Below, one piece after another: positions 49,142-57,991 of a stretch of DNA of 64,000 nt; within the stretch, counting starts at the first letter, position 1; every line of letters begins with the position of its first letter. Below the pieces are notes generated by a model. That model made no database searches. It saw only the letters and a list, made by a program, of their open reading frames with translations, and had not been told where the DNA came from. This stretch comes from Candidatus Poribacteria bacterium (GTDB lineage Bacteria; Poribacteria; WGA-4E; WGA-3G): NCBI GenBank assembly GCA_026706025.1, contig JAPOZO010000063.1, positions 336,898 through 400,897 of the forward strand, in the 5' to 3' direction. The translations under genes were made by a program, and so were the position numbers.

Positions 49142-50959
49142 ATGTACGATAAGAAAAATCCGAAAGCTGCTGGCGCAAATCCCGACAGGTACGACCTGTT
49201 TACTGAAGATGACGAAGAAGTTGAAGAAGAACTCACCTCTGAAGAAGAGGAGATGAATTCCGGCTATTCGTTGCAGTTAATTCACCATCTTATCACTGAG
49301 ACACCGCCAGAGGACAGTCGTCGTCGATGGCTCCTTGAGCTGCGGCGTTCTATTCTGAGTGATGAAGGTGAGTTTCGGGAAAGAATTCACGCGATTCAGC
49401 AGGAAGCACTCCGTATCCATGCGGAAATGGAGGCGCAGATTGAAAAACTCACTTCACCCGCAAATCGTATCGGCACCTTGCTCGGATTGCCGAAAGAAGA
49501 CATCGCACGCGTCATCGTCGGGGGTTCCGAATACTACGCCAACCTTGATACCGAACTTGACCCGGGAACCTTGAAAAAGGGGTTCAGTGTACTATTAAAC
49601 GATGCCTTTGTCGTCGTCGGTGAACTCGGATACAACGATGCCGGACCCATCGCAAAAGTATCTGAGGTTATACCAGATGGACGGCTCCGTATTGGACAAG
49701 AACCTAACGCGCAAACCGTTATCCTTGAACGCTCCGCAGACCTCATGGATGTCAAACTCAAGCCTGGCGATGAGGTCCGAGTTGACTCCAATTACCGGGT
49801 CGCTCTTGAACATATTGCTACCAAAGAGACGGACGCTTACGCGCTTGAGGCAGTGCCAAATATTCCCTGGTCTAAGGTCGGCGGGCTTGACGAAACGATC
49901 CAACGTATTAAAGATACGATTGAACTTCCCATCCTGCATCCCGAACTCTTTTCGCGTTTCCAATACAGTGCCCCGAAAGGGTTTCTCCTCCACGGGCCGC
50001 CAGGATGCGGAAAAACGCTCATCGGTAAGGCGACTGCCTATAACTTGACGCAGCAGCTCCGAAGGGAGGGTGGAGAAGATGTTGAAGGGTGTTTCCTCCA
50101 CATTAAAGGCCCTGAAATTCTGAACATGTGGCTCGGAGAATCTGAACGGAAAGTACGTGAAATATTCCAGATCGCCCGTGAAAAAAAGGATGATGGCAAA
50201 TTAGCTTTTGTGTTTATAGATGAGGCAGAGTCTATATTAGGAACACGGCGGGCACTCAGATCTCATAGCATCTCAAATACGCTTGTGCCAATGTTTTGCG
50301 CGGAAATGGATGGCATTGAGTCTCTACAGGATGTCGTTATTATTCTCGCTACAAACCGTCCAGATCTCATTGATCCTGCTATTCTGCGGCCAGGACGCAT
50401 TGATAGAAAAATTAAAGTGACTCGTCCAGACGCAGACGCTGCGAAGGATATCTTCCGTATTTACTTTACACCCGAGCTACCTATCGCTCCAGAGGTAACC
50501 CGTGACCCAGAGACGGAGACACCAGACGAAGCACCACCCGAAGTTATACCGGCTGAAAAGGCAGTCGAAGACCTGATCGCGCAGGTTGTTGATGAAATGT
50601 TTCGTGAGGACGAGGACAACAGATTCCTTGAAGTCTCCCTCAGGAGTGGCAGACGCGATATTCTCTATCGTGGGCATCTCTGTAGTGGTGCTATTATTGA
50701 GTCGATTGTGCAGCGCGCTAAGGAATCCGCACTCAAACGCGCAATTCAGAACCCGGAAAAAGAAAGCGGAATCTCGCGGGCCGACCTGTTAGACGCACTC
50801 GCCGCGGAGTTTCTTGAGAGTGAAATCTTCCCGCCGACCGAGGCGACCGAAGACTGGCTCAAACTCCTGGATTACGATCCAGCAAACGTCGTCAAAGTTA
50901 CACCTATCAAAGCTGAAAAGCGGGAACGGCGTAAAGCGTCTGGCTCGCGTGTCATTTAG
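49142..50959 (+). CDS. Proteasome-associated AAA ATPase (ARC/Mpa type)
   Basis: The 605-residue ring ATPase should unfold tagged proteins and feed them to the 20S core. An acidic N-terminus is followed by a coiled coil (about 60-110), two OB folds (about 110-240) and one AAA+ module. Walker A is GPPGCGKT (285-292) and Walker B is FIDEAE (Asp360-Glu361). IILATNRPDLIDPAILRPGRIDRKI contains sensor 1 and the arginine finger. EYYANLDTELDPGTLKKG in the OB region matches Mpa/ARC proteins. The C-terminus is basic and ends SGSRVI, unlike the GQYL docking tail of Mycobacterium Mpa. It heads a six-gene proteasome/tagging locus. A TGAGGAGAC ribosome site is present. Confidence 0.95.
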   Translation: MYDKKNPKAAGANPDRYDLFTEDDEEVEEELTSEEEEMNSGYSLQLIHHLITETPPEDSRRRWLLELRRSILSDEGEFRERIHAIQQEALRIHAEMEAQIEKLTSPANRIGTLLGLPKEDIARVIVGGSEYYANLDTELDPGTLKKGFSVLLNDAFVVVGELGYNDAGPIAKVSEVIPDGRLRIGQEPNAQTVILERSADLMDVKLKPGDEVRVDSNYRVALEHIATKETDAYALEAVPNIPWSKVGGLDETIQRIKDTIELPILHPELFSRFQYSAPKGFLLHGPPGCGKTLIGKATAYNLTQQLRREGGEDVEGCFLHIKGPEILNMWLGESERKVREIFQIAREKKDDGKLAFVFIDEAESILGTRRALRSHSISNTLVPMFCAEMDGIESLQDVVIILATNRPDLIDPAILRPGRIDRKIKVTRPDADAAKDIFRIYFTPELPIAPEVTRDPETETPDEAPPEVIPAEKAVEDLIAQVVDEMFREDEDNRFLEVSLRSGRRDILYRGHLCSGAIIESIVQRAKESALKRAIQNPEKESGISRADLLDALAAEFLESEIFPPTEATEDWLKLLDYDPANVVKVTPIKAEKRERRKASGSRVI

Positions 50960-50964
50960 GAGGA

Positions 50965-51108
50965 TGGTTGTCAGTTTTCAGTACGATTTTTTTCAAAAAA
51001 TCTTTCGGTCGTCAGTTAAGAGAGATCTTGGGACCGTCACGTTTACTGGTGAAGCAACGCTAACCCTCTTTAACCGATAACCGATAACCGATAACCGATG
51101 ACCAATAA
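50965..51108. repeat. Heptad repeat element upstream of dop
   Basis: The left arm is TTGTCAGTTTTCAG, the hairpin CGATTTTTTTCAAAAAATC, and the right arm four units of CCGATAA ending CCGATGACCAATAA directly at the dop ATG. There is no Shine-Dalgarno sequence. Confidence 0.8.
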
Positions 51109-52623
51109 ATGGAAAGACTTTTTGGAATTGAAACTGAATACGGAATCACACTCGAAAATGAAGCGCACATTGATGCCGTCAAGCAGTCTATTGAGCTCAT
51201 AAAAAGTTACCGTCAAGAAGATTTTCGACCGGTGTGGGACTATCGCGGGGAAGACCCGTTGCGAGATGAACGCGGTTTTCGGGCAGACACACTCTCCAAT
51301 CATCCTGATGAGAAGGAAGAGGAAGCGCGCGATCGGAAGCGAAATAAGAAAGAGCGACTCTCTTTCGCCGAAATTAAAAGTGATCACATTCTCGTCAACG
51401 GCGCGCGCCTCTACAATGACCACGCGCACCCGGAGTATTCTACACCTGAATGCAGCAACCTGTTTGATCTTGTGGCACACGATAAAGCGGGGGAACGTAT
51501 CCTCCACCGATGTGCTGAAACACGCAGTCAGAAACTCGGAAAACGCGTGCTGTTGTATAAGAATAATACCGATTTTCACGGGCATAGCTACGGGTGCCAC
51601 GATAATTACTTGATGGCGCGTGAAGTGCCTTTTGAGACGCTCAAACAGGGAATCATGTCGTTCTTTATAACACGACAAATCTTCGCAGGCGCAGGGAAAC
51701 TCGGTATTGAGACTGAAGCCGGGCTTGCAACACCAGGGCATTACCAATTGTCACAACGTGCTGATTTCTTTCACGTTGAGGCAAGTGTTGATACCATGCA
51801 CAACCGTCCTATCGTCAATACGCGCGACGAGCCGCATGCTGACGCATCTAAATACCGGAGACTCCACGGTATCGCAGGTGATGCCAATATGTCTGAATAC
51901 GCAACGGCTCTCAAGGTCGGCACCACCGCGCTTGTTATTGCTCTGATTGAACAACGGAGGGTCCCGGAAAAGCTCGCACTTGCCAATCCAATTGATACCA
52001 TCAAGACCGTGTCGCATGACCAGACGTATCGTTGGATGGTGATGACAGATGATGGAAAAACGATGTCGGCAATCGACCATCAGCGCGAGTACCTCGCACT
52101 CGCACAGAAACATCTCGACGATGTTGGGGGGTTTGAAACTGACTGGGTACTCACAGAGTGGGAAGATACGCTCAATACACTTGAGAAAGATCCAATGTCG
52201 CTTATTGATCGGCTTGATTGGGTCGCGAAGAAGTGGTTACTTGAAACCTTTGCAGAAGAAGAGGGAGTCCCATGGGACGATGCATGGCTCCAGAGTTTGG
52301 ATTTAGAATATCATAACATTGATCTCGATGAAGGGCTTTACTATGGAATCCCCATGCGTCGTATCGTCACAGACGAACAGATTGAAGCAGCACTTCATAA
52401 TCCGCCTGCTGGCACACGGGCCTACTTTCGCGGGCGCGCTGTTGATCGGTTTAGTGAATCAATAAAAGCAATCCAGTGGGATAGCATTACCTTTACTGTC
52501 AATGGGCGGACCCGAGAAGTTAACCTCAACGCACTCGCTGAGGCAGACATCGCACAGCAATATAATGAGGCTCTTGACGAATCACCGACCGTCGAAACAT
52601 TAATTAAAAAATTACGTTTATGA
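51109..52623 (+). CDS. dop: Dop: Pup/UBact deamidase-deconjugase family
   Basis: The 504-residue protein belongs to the carboxylate-amine-ligase-like PafA/Dop family. It begins ERLFGIETEYGI (ATP/Mg-binding Glu residues). Residues 43-57, WDYRGEDPLRDERGF, are the Dop-loop signature absent from PafA. NGARLYNDHAHPEYSTPEC contains Asp104, the presumed nucleophile; YKNNTDFHGHSYGCHDNYLM and INTRDEPHADASKYRRLH follow. In Actinobacteria, Dop converts the Pup C-terminal Gln to Glu and removes Pup from substrates. Here the tag already ends in Glu, so only deconjugation should be needed. A repeat, not a ribosome site, precedes the ATG. Confidence 0.95.
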   Translation: MERLFGIETEYGITLENEAHIDAVKQSIELIKSYRQEDFRPVWDYRGEDPLRDERGFRADTLSNHPDEKEEEARDRKRNKKERLSFAEIKSDHILVNGARLYNDHAHPEYSTPECSNLFDLVAHDKAGERILHRCAETRSQKLGKRVLLYKNNTDFHGHSYGCHDNYLMAREVPFETLKQGIMSFFITRQIFAGAGKLGIETEAGLATPGHYQLSQRADFFHVEASVDTMHNRPIVNTRDEPHADASKYRRLHGIAGDANMSEYATALKVGTTALVIALIEQRRVPEKLALANPIDTIKTVSHDQTYRWMVMTDDGKTMSAIDHQREYLALAQKHLDDVGGFETDWVLTEWEDTLNTLEKDPMSLIDRLDWVAKKWLLETFAEEEGVPWDDAWLQSLDLEYHNIDLDEGLYYGIPMRRIVTDEQIEAALHNPPAGTRAYFRGRAVDRFSESIKAIQWDSITFTVNGRTREVNLNALAEADIAQQYNEALDESPTVETLIKKLRL

Positions 52624-52627
52624 GAAG

Positions 52628-52830
52628 ATGGTTATCAGTTATCAGAAGAGGGGTTGTCAGTTATCGGTTATCAGTTAAAAGAGGGTTGGGACAATTCAAG
52701 AGGTCTCTTTTTCTCACTGCGAAGCAAACTGAAAGATTTTTCGCAGAAAAATCGCTCTGATAACTGAAAACCACTGACCACTGAAAGATTTTTTTCGGAG
52801 AAAAAAATCGTACTGATGACTGACAACTAT
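52628..52830. repeat. Heptad repeat elements upstream of UBact gene
   Basis: Two left arms (TTATCAGTTATCAG; TTGTCAGTTATCGGTTATCA), two hairpins (GATTTTTCGCAGAAAAATC; GATTTTTTTCGGAGAAAAAA) and right-arm units ending CTGATGACTGACAACTATT are seen. CTCACTGCGAAGCAAACTG is also present. Confidence 0.8.
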
Positions 52831-52849
52831 TAAAAAAAGGAGAATTAAA

Positions 52850-53047
52850 ATGGCAGCTAATATCATTGCTCAGCTTGAGCGCAAGCAGAGAGATACAAAA
52901 CCCATCGGACCCGGTGATGGCGATAGTGATAACGAGGGACCCAAGCGCCAGAAAGTCAGTCGTCCTGATACACAAGAATTGCTCAAGCGCATGCGTCGTG
53001 TTGACAAAGATCAGTCCCGGCGTTATCGCCAAAGAACGGGGGAATAA
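52850..53047 (+). CDS. UBact/Pup-like protein modifier
   Basis: The 65-residue protein is highly hydrophilic and probably disordered. Its C-terminal half, SRPDTQELLKRMRRVDKDQS followed by RRYRQRTGE, matches the UBact family described in Gram-negative phyla, whose members end Arg-(Thr/Ser)-Gly-(Glu/Gln). The terminal Glu would be linked through its side-chain carboxylate to substrate lysines by PafA. The helical region KRMRRV is the likely contact with the ATPase coiled coil. AAAAAGGAGAATT precedes the ATG. The gene overlaps prcB by one base and lies between dop and prcB, which settles the assignment. Confidence 0.95.
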   Translation: MAANIIAQLERKQRDTKPIGPGDGDSDNEGPKRQKVSRPDTQELLKRMRRVDKDQSRRYRQRTGE

Positions 53048-53919
53048 TGCACTATAACGGTGATTTCCTGAATCTAAGTGGTGCAGGACACCAAGAACTC
53101 GCACCCCACGGAGGAATAAACCACAAAGGCGACTTTCTCGACCTCTTGAGATACGCAAATTATCCCTTAAAGATAGAGGTGCCACCGGAAACCGCACGAC
53201 ACGGAGCAGATGTTGAAATAGCACATAGCACCACCGTGGTTGCTGTTCTTTACCGAGATGGTGTCATGATCGCAGGGGACCGGCGTGCTACCGCAGGCAC
53301 CTCTGTCATCTATGATCGAGCCGAGAAAGTTTTGCAAATTGATAGGCATTCTGCACTTGCTATTTCAGGATCACCCGCAATCGCTTATGAAATTGCCAGA
53401 ATATTGGAGCACTCGTTCCAATATTTCCGGCGCAGCCAGCTCCAAGAGTTAAGCCTCGAAGGCAAACTTCGGATGTTGTCAAGACTCATCCGTGAGAATC
53501 TGTCGATGGCACTCCAGGGTATCGGTGGCGTTATTCCGATCTTTGCACTGTATGATTTAAATGCCGCCGATGACGGGAACGGCGGAAAAATTTTCTTCTA
53601 TGACGCACTCGGGGCGCACTTTGAGAACGTCGATTTTGCAACAACTGGTTCTGGTTCTATCTGGATCCGGGGCGTGTTGCGCTATCTGTCTCGGTTTGGT
53701 GAGACTGCCTTGCACGAAATGGACCAACGGCAGGCAGCCATCGCTATCTTAAGACTCTTGGACATCGCCAGTGAATACGATGCCGCAACGAGTGGATACA
53801 ATGCTAAAGTGAAAATTTTTCCGACTCTCAAAACCGTAACACGCACCGGTGTTAATACCGTTTCTGATGATGATTTAGCAGAATGGTACGCTGAGGCACA
53901 ACCAAATGTAGAGGAATAG
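53047..53919 (+). CDS. prcB: Proteasome core beta subunit
   Basis: The 290-residue precursor should be processed before Thr62 (HS/TTVVAVLYRDGVMIAGDRRAT), which becomes the N-terminal nucleophile. Asp78 and Lys94 are the equivalents of Asp17 and Lys33 of the mature enzyme. The 61-residue propeptide holds two similar motifs, GDFLNL (5-10) and GDFLDL (28-33), the second matching the position of the conserved Phe-containing element in Actinobacterial PrcB propeptides. The ATG overlaps the tag gene stop. It forms the proteolytic rings of the 20S core in the cytoplasm. Confidence 0.96.
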   Translation: MHYNGDFLNLSGAGHQELAPHGGINHKGDFLDLLRYANYPLKIEVPPETARHGADVEIAHSTTVVAVLYRDGVMIAGDRRATAGTSVIYDRAEKVLQIDRHSALAISGSPAIAYEIARILEHSFQYFRRSQLQELSLEGKLRMLSRLIRENLSMALQGIGGVIPIFALYDLNAADDGNGGKIFFYDALGAHFENVDFATTGSGSIWIRGVLRYLSRFGETALHEMDQRQAAIAILRLLDIASEYDAATSGYNAKVKIFPTLKTVTRTGVNTVSDDDLAEWYAEAQPNVEE

Positions 53920-54046
53920 CCATCGGTTGCCAGTTTGCCTTGCAGTGAGAGTTATAGGTTAAGAGTACCTCGCAGTGAGAGTTGGAACTGACAACTGAAA
54001 GATTTTTCGCAGAAAAATCGTACTGACAACCGACAACTATTAAAAA
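53920..54046. repeat. Heptad repeat element upstream of prcA
   Basis: CGCAGTGAGAGTT occurs as a near-duplicate pair, followed by CTGACAACTGAAA, the hairpin GATTTTTCGCAGAAAAATC and CTGACAACCGACAACTATT. It ends six bases before the prcA ATG without a ribosome site. Confidence 0.8.
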
Positions 54047-54817
54047 ATGCGAGATGAACCATATCGCTGGATAGAGGCGATTCAGGACAGACGAGATTAC
54101 ATTGAAGACGAACTCCGATTGGGCAGTCCTGTCGTAGGTGTTACCTACGACGAAGGTATGATGCTCTTGACTGTCAGTAAGGGACAACGTAAAATATTTG
54201 AGGTGCATGATCGGATCGCACTCTCTGCAATCGGGCACCCGGCTGATATTGAACGTTTACGGATGCTTGTTACCGATACTGCCAGCGTCCAAGGCTTTCA
54301 AAATGCTACTGAAGATATAAATCTACACCGGTTAACTAACTATACGTTGGCACCTGCTTTTAAGCAGGCGTTTGAGTCCATTGCCGGTGAAGCTTATATC
54401 ATCAAAATGTTGCTCGCTGAACTCGGCAGTGTTTCAGGAAAAAGCCAATTCACAGGGATCAACTTTGATGGCATTGTCCGAACCGATCCATCTTTTGCAG
54501 TTATCGCTGGAACAGAAACAATTGAAACAGGAATGCAAAAATATCTCACTGCTGCAAAGACTGACGCTGACAGAGATTTAACTACGGCGTTCCGGTTGGC
54601 GTTAGAGGCTTGGACAATCGGTAAAGAATTAAGTTCACGCGAGCCGGAAGACGCAGAATCGGAGGATACCCAGTTAGAGACTGCGCAGATGTACGAGATT
54701 ATTGATACCGCACGTGAAGAAGGTCAAATTGAAGTAGGGGTTTTGGAAACTGCACAACACGGCACAAGTAAATTCCGACTCCTTACTTCTCAGGAGATTG
54801 AAGACGCACTGAAATAG
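54047..54817 (+). CDS. prcA: Proteasome core alpha subunit
   Basis: The 256-residue protein has the alpha-subunit arrangement: an N-terminal helix (RDEPYRWIEAIQDRRDYIED) expected to form the gate, then VVGVTYDEGMMLLTV and KIFEVHDRIALSAIGHPADIERLR, matching PrcA of Actinobacteria. No N-terminal Thr is present, as expected for the non-catalytic ring. The C-terminal 50 residues are acidic (REPEDAESEDTQLE) with a terminal beta segment. It assembles with PrcB and binds the ATPase. The order prcB-prcA matches known loci. Confidence 0.95.
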   Translation: MRDEPYRWIEAIQDRRDYIEDELRLGSPVVGVTYDEGMMLLTVSKGQRKIFEVHDRIALSAIGHPADIERLRMLVTDTASVQGFQNATEDINLHRLTNYTLAPAFKQAFESIAGEAYIIKMLLAELGSVSGKSQFTGINFDGIVRTDPSFAVIAGTETIETGMQKYLTAAKTDADRDLTTAFRLALEAWTIGKELSSREPEDAESEDTQLETAQMYEIIDTAREEGQIEVGVLETAQHGTSKFRLLTSQEIEDALK

Positions 54818-54819
54818 CG

Positions 54820-54947
54820 AATAGTTATAAGTTATAAGTTATAAGTTGTAAGTTAAGAGGGGATACTGATTCGTCTAACGTCTCTTGTTACTGACAACTG
54901 AAAGGTTTTTTGAAAAAAAACCGAACTGAAAACTGACAACCATTAAG
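54820..54947. repeat. Heptad repeat element upstream of pafA
   Basis: TTATAAGTTATAAG units form the left arm. CTGACAACTGAAAGGTTTTT, GAAAAAAAACC and CTGAAAACTGACAACCATT form the hairpin and right arm. It ends five bases before the pafA ATG without a ribosome site. Confidence 0.75.
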
Positions 54948-56402
54948 ATGAACAAGCGTATTTTTGGAATCGAAACAGAATTTGGATGTATGACAGATAC
55001 CGAGCGGATTCGCGGAACCTCTGAAGGGGTCGCCGCACGGGTTCGGGACTACGTTTTTGATGTACTTGAACTCGGACTCCGCGACATCCATTACCGAGAC
55101 TGGGGTGAACCCCCCGGTAACGGTGGATTTCTGTTCAATGGCGGCCGTCTTTACATTGATATGGGGCATCTTGAATATGCAACCCCCGAATGTGCTACAC
55201 TTTTTGATCTTGTCGCTTACGATAAAGCCATTGAAACAATCATCAATAACATCCTTGATGATACAGGATTGCCAACTGCCTTCTTCAAAAATAATATTGA
55301 CCATTTCACCGGGGCAACCTTTGGATGTCATGAAAACTTCCAAGTCAGTCGAGAGGTTCCATTTTACCGGGTCGTCATCCCAACACTCATGCCTTTCTTC
55401 GTTACCCGACAAATTTATGCCGGTGCCGGTAGAGTCGGTGTCTATGATGAAATGATTGAGTTTGGGGCACAAGATGTTTTGGAAGGGCAGCAGCTCACTG
55501 AGCAACAAAATTATCAAATCTCGCAACGCGCCGATCATATTGTCACTGAAATTTATGAGTGGATTCAGTTCAGTCGTGCTATTATCAATACAAGAGACGA
55601 ACCGCTCAGCGATTACACAAAATACCGACGGCTCCATCTCCTCGTTGGAGATTCTAATATGTCGGAGTACGCTACCGCACTCAAGGTCGGTACCACTTCG
55701 CTCTTGCTCTCCGCGATTGAGACGTTTTATGAAACACACGGTGAAAAATTACCGCTGCCCGGTTTTGAACTCGCTGATCCAGTCTTCGCTATTCGACACA
55801 TCTCTCGTGACAGCACTTTCAAGTGGCGGATTGAACTTAAATCTGGGAAAACAATTTCCGCCGTTGATTTACAGCGAGAATATCTCAACTTCGTCCAGGC
55901 ATTCATCACCGAACCTGACGAAGAAAACCAGTGGGTCCTTTCGGCGTGGGAGTCTATACTTGATGATCTTGAAGAAGATTGGGAGCGCGTTATTCCACGT
56001 GTTGATTGGGCCGCAAAAAAATGGTTGCTTGAAACTTTCATTGCCGAAGAAAAACTCGATTGGGATGATCCTTGGATCAAAAGTCAAGATTTAGAATATC
56101 ATAACATTCGTACAGAAAGCGGGCTCTATTACGCACTGCAAGCACACGGACAGATGGAGCGCGTTATCACCGATGAACAGATTGGATATGCTATTAACAA
56201 CGCACCACAGGATACCCGGGCTAAAGTTCGGGCTTTCTTGATGCGAACCCTTACACAATATCAGATGCCTTGTATTGTTGATTGGCATCAGATCTATGCT
56301 GGACATACGGAATATTTTGAGATGAAAGAACCGCTTGATACCAACATCGCGAAGGCGCAGCGATGGATAAGAAGGCTACGAAAGCGACCTTCGCGCAATT
56401 GA
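54948..56402 (+). CDS. pafA: PafA: Pup/UBact ligase
   Basis: The 484-residue protein is the PafA partner of Dop. It begins KRIFGIETEFGCM, lacks the Dop loop, and has NGGRLYIDMGHLEYATPEC with Asp71 at the catalytic position (Asp64 in Mycobacterium). FFKNNIDHFTGATFGCHENF and PFFVTRQIYAGAGRVGVYDE follow. PafA phosphorylates the terminal Glu of the tag with ATP and joins it to substrate lysines. Compared with dop it shares WAAKKWLLETF-EE and LEYHNI blocks, showing common descent. It closes the proteasome locus. Confidence 0.95.
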   Translation: MNKRIFGIETEFGCMTDTERIRGTSEGVAARVRDYVFDVLELGLRDIHYRDWGEPPGNGGFLFNGGRLYIDMGHLEYATPECATLFDLVAYDKAIETIINNILDDTGLPTAFFKNNIDHFTGATFGCHENFQVSREVPFYRVVIPTLMPFFVTRQIYAGAGRVGVYDEMIEFGAQDVLEGQQLTEQQNYQISQRADHIVTEIYEWIQFSRAIINTRDEPLSDYTKYRRLHLLVGDSNMSEYATALKVGTTSLLLSAIETFYETHGEKLPLPGFELADPVFAIRHISRDSTFKWRIELKSGKTISAVDLQREYLNFVQAFITEPDEENQWVLSAWESILDDLEEDWERVIPRVDWAAKKWLLETFIAEEKLDWDDPWIKSQDLEYHNIRTESGLYYALQAHGQMERVITDEQIGYAINNAPQDTRAKVRAFLMRTLTQYQMPCIVDWHQIYAGHTEYFEMKEPLDTNIAKAQRWIRRLRKRPSRN

Positions 56403-56429
56403 TGTGTAGCCACCGCGTGGCGAAGAATG

Positions 56430-56605
56430 GTTATCGGTCTTAATAGTTATCAGTTATCAGTTAAAAGAGGTTTTTGAAAATCCGAACGTCTCTGTCTGAC
56501 AACTGAAAGATTTTTCGCAGAAAAATCGTACTGGCAACTGATAACTAATAAAACTGAAAGATTTTTTGAAAAAAATCGTACTGACAACTGATAACTAAAA
56601 ACCAT
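56430..56605. repeat. Heptad repeat elements after pafA
   Basis: TTATCGG, TTATCAGTTATCAG, hairpins (GATTTTTCGCAGAAAAATC; GATTTTTTGAAAAAAATC) and two right arms (CTGGCAACTGATAACTAAT; CTGACAACTGATAACTAA). Confidence 0.8.
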
Positions 56606-56628
56606 TCCCGTATCACAAGGAGAAAATC

Positions 56629-57966
56629 ATGGCTGAAAATAGATGCATACACACGGATTGTGAAGGATTTTACCGTCGGGACTTTCTAAAAGCAGGTGCT
56701 CTTGGATTGTTCGGCTTGAGTCTCACAGACTTGTTCCGACTCAAAGCACAGGCTGCAACTGCAGAAGCGAGCGTTAGCGCGCCGAGTGCTTCTACAGGTA
56801 CTGCTACATCCGTTATTCTTGTCTGGTTAGGTGGTGGACCAAGCCACCTGGATATGTGGGATCTTAAACCGGATGCTCCTGAAGAAATACGTGGTCTTTT
56901 CAAGCCGATAGCGACGAATGTCAACGGCATCCAAATTAGTGAACATCTCCCCAGACTCGCACAACAGACCGATAAGCTCTGCATCATCCGTTCGATGACC
57001 TCTCCAGAGGCAGCGCATGAGCGTGGAACACACTATATGATGACGGGCTATCAACCCTTACCCGGTTTTGCTGTTCCAGGGTATGGGGCCGTTATTTCCA
57101 AACTCAAAGAACAGCGGAGTGCTTTGCCGCCTTACATCTCTGTCCCAGCACCTGTCGCCTATGGTGGTGGCGGGTTCTTAGGCGCATCGCTCGCACCTTT
57201 CTCGCCTGGCGGAAATCCGGCAAGCAATAACTTCAAAGTACGCGACCTCGAACCACCTAAAGGCGTCTCTGTTGAACGTGTTGAACGCCGACGCTCTTTA
57301 CGCCAAGCTGTTGATGCTGCCTTCAAAAAATACGAGGCAGGCAACCCTGCTGCGGAAGCGGTTGACGACTTTTACACCTCCGCATATAACTTGATGAGTT
57401 CCACCGATGCCCGCGCCGCGTTTGAGCTCAATGCTGAACCCGGTAAAACGCGCGACGCATATCGACGCGACACTTTCGGACAAAGCTGTCTCCTCGCAAG
57501 AAGGCTCGTTGAAGCAGGTGTTAACTTCGTCACAGTCAGCAACGGTGGATGGGATAACCACAACAACATCTTCTCATCCCTGCCCGGGAAACTCAACGCT
57601 TTCGATCAGACGATGACTACCTTAATCACAGATCTCAGCGATCGCGGCTTATTGGAAACCACGCTTGTCATCGCGATGGGGGAATTCGGCAGAACGCCGG
57701 TCATCAACAGAAACGCTGGACGTGACCATCATTCCCGCGTCTTCTCGATCATGCTCGCTGGGGGCGGTGTCCAAGGTGGACAGGTCATCGGTGCTTCCGA
57801 TCCGCTTGGCATGGAACCTGCTGAAACGCCGGTACGCCCGGAAGATTTATCAGCGACACTCTATCAATCCCTCGGTGTTGATTATAATCAGCACCTTGAG
57901 TCACCAGACGGAGTCCGTATCGTCCTCTCACGCGGCGGGAGACCCATCCGTGGTGTACTTAGTTAA
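56629..57966 (+). CDS. DUF1501 family protein with Tat signal
   Basis: The 445-residue protein has a twin-arginine signal with RRDFLK at residues 16-21, followed by AGALGLFGLSLTDLF. The body is the DUF1501 alkaline-phosphatase-like fold: VILVWLGGGPSHLDMWDLKPDAPEEIRG, ITSEHLPRLA-type segment, AHERGTHYMMTGY, VTVSNGGWDNHNN and VIAMGEFGRTP. Family members are common in Planctomycetes and are often encoded next to secreted cytochrome c proteins. It is exported folded; function unknown. ACAAGGAGAAA precedes the ATG. The heptad repeat family ends just upstream. Confidence 0.9.
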   Translation: MAENRCIHTDCEGFYRRDFLKAGALGLFGLSLTDLFRLKAQAATAEASVSAPSASTGTATSVILVWLGGGPSHLDMWDLKPDAPEEIRGLFKPIATNVNGIQISEHLPRLAQQTDKLCIIRSMTSPEAAHERGTHYMMTGYQPLPGFAVPGYGAVISKLKEQRSALPPYISVPAPVAYGGGGFLGASLAPFSPGGNPASNNFKVRDLEPPKGVSVERVERRRSLRQAVDAAFKKYEAGNPAAEAVDDFYTSAYNLMSSTDARAAFELNAEPGKTRDAYRRDTFGQSCLLARRLVEAGVNFVTVSNGGWDNHNNIFSSLPGKLNAFDQTMTTLITDLSDRGLLETTLVIAMGEFGRTPVINRNAGRDHHSRVFSIMLAGGGVQGGQVIGASDPLGMEPAETPVRPEDLSATLYQSLGVDYNQHLESPDGVRIVLSRGGRPIRGVLS

Positions 57967-57991
57967 GCGCGATTTTGCGGCGTACTCGCCC

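Noticed and set aside
51070..51747. Minus-strand frame opposite dop
   Set aside because: Dop motifs are unambiguous on the plus strand. The end of the antisense frame consists of heptad repeat.
50965..56605. Heptad repeats as a CRISPR array
   Set aside because: Units are only 7 bases, contiguous without spacers, with mirrored arms and a hairpin, and no cas genes are present.
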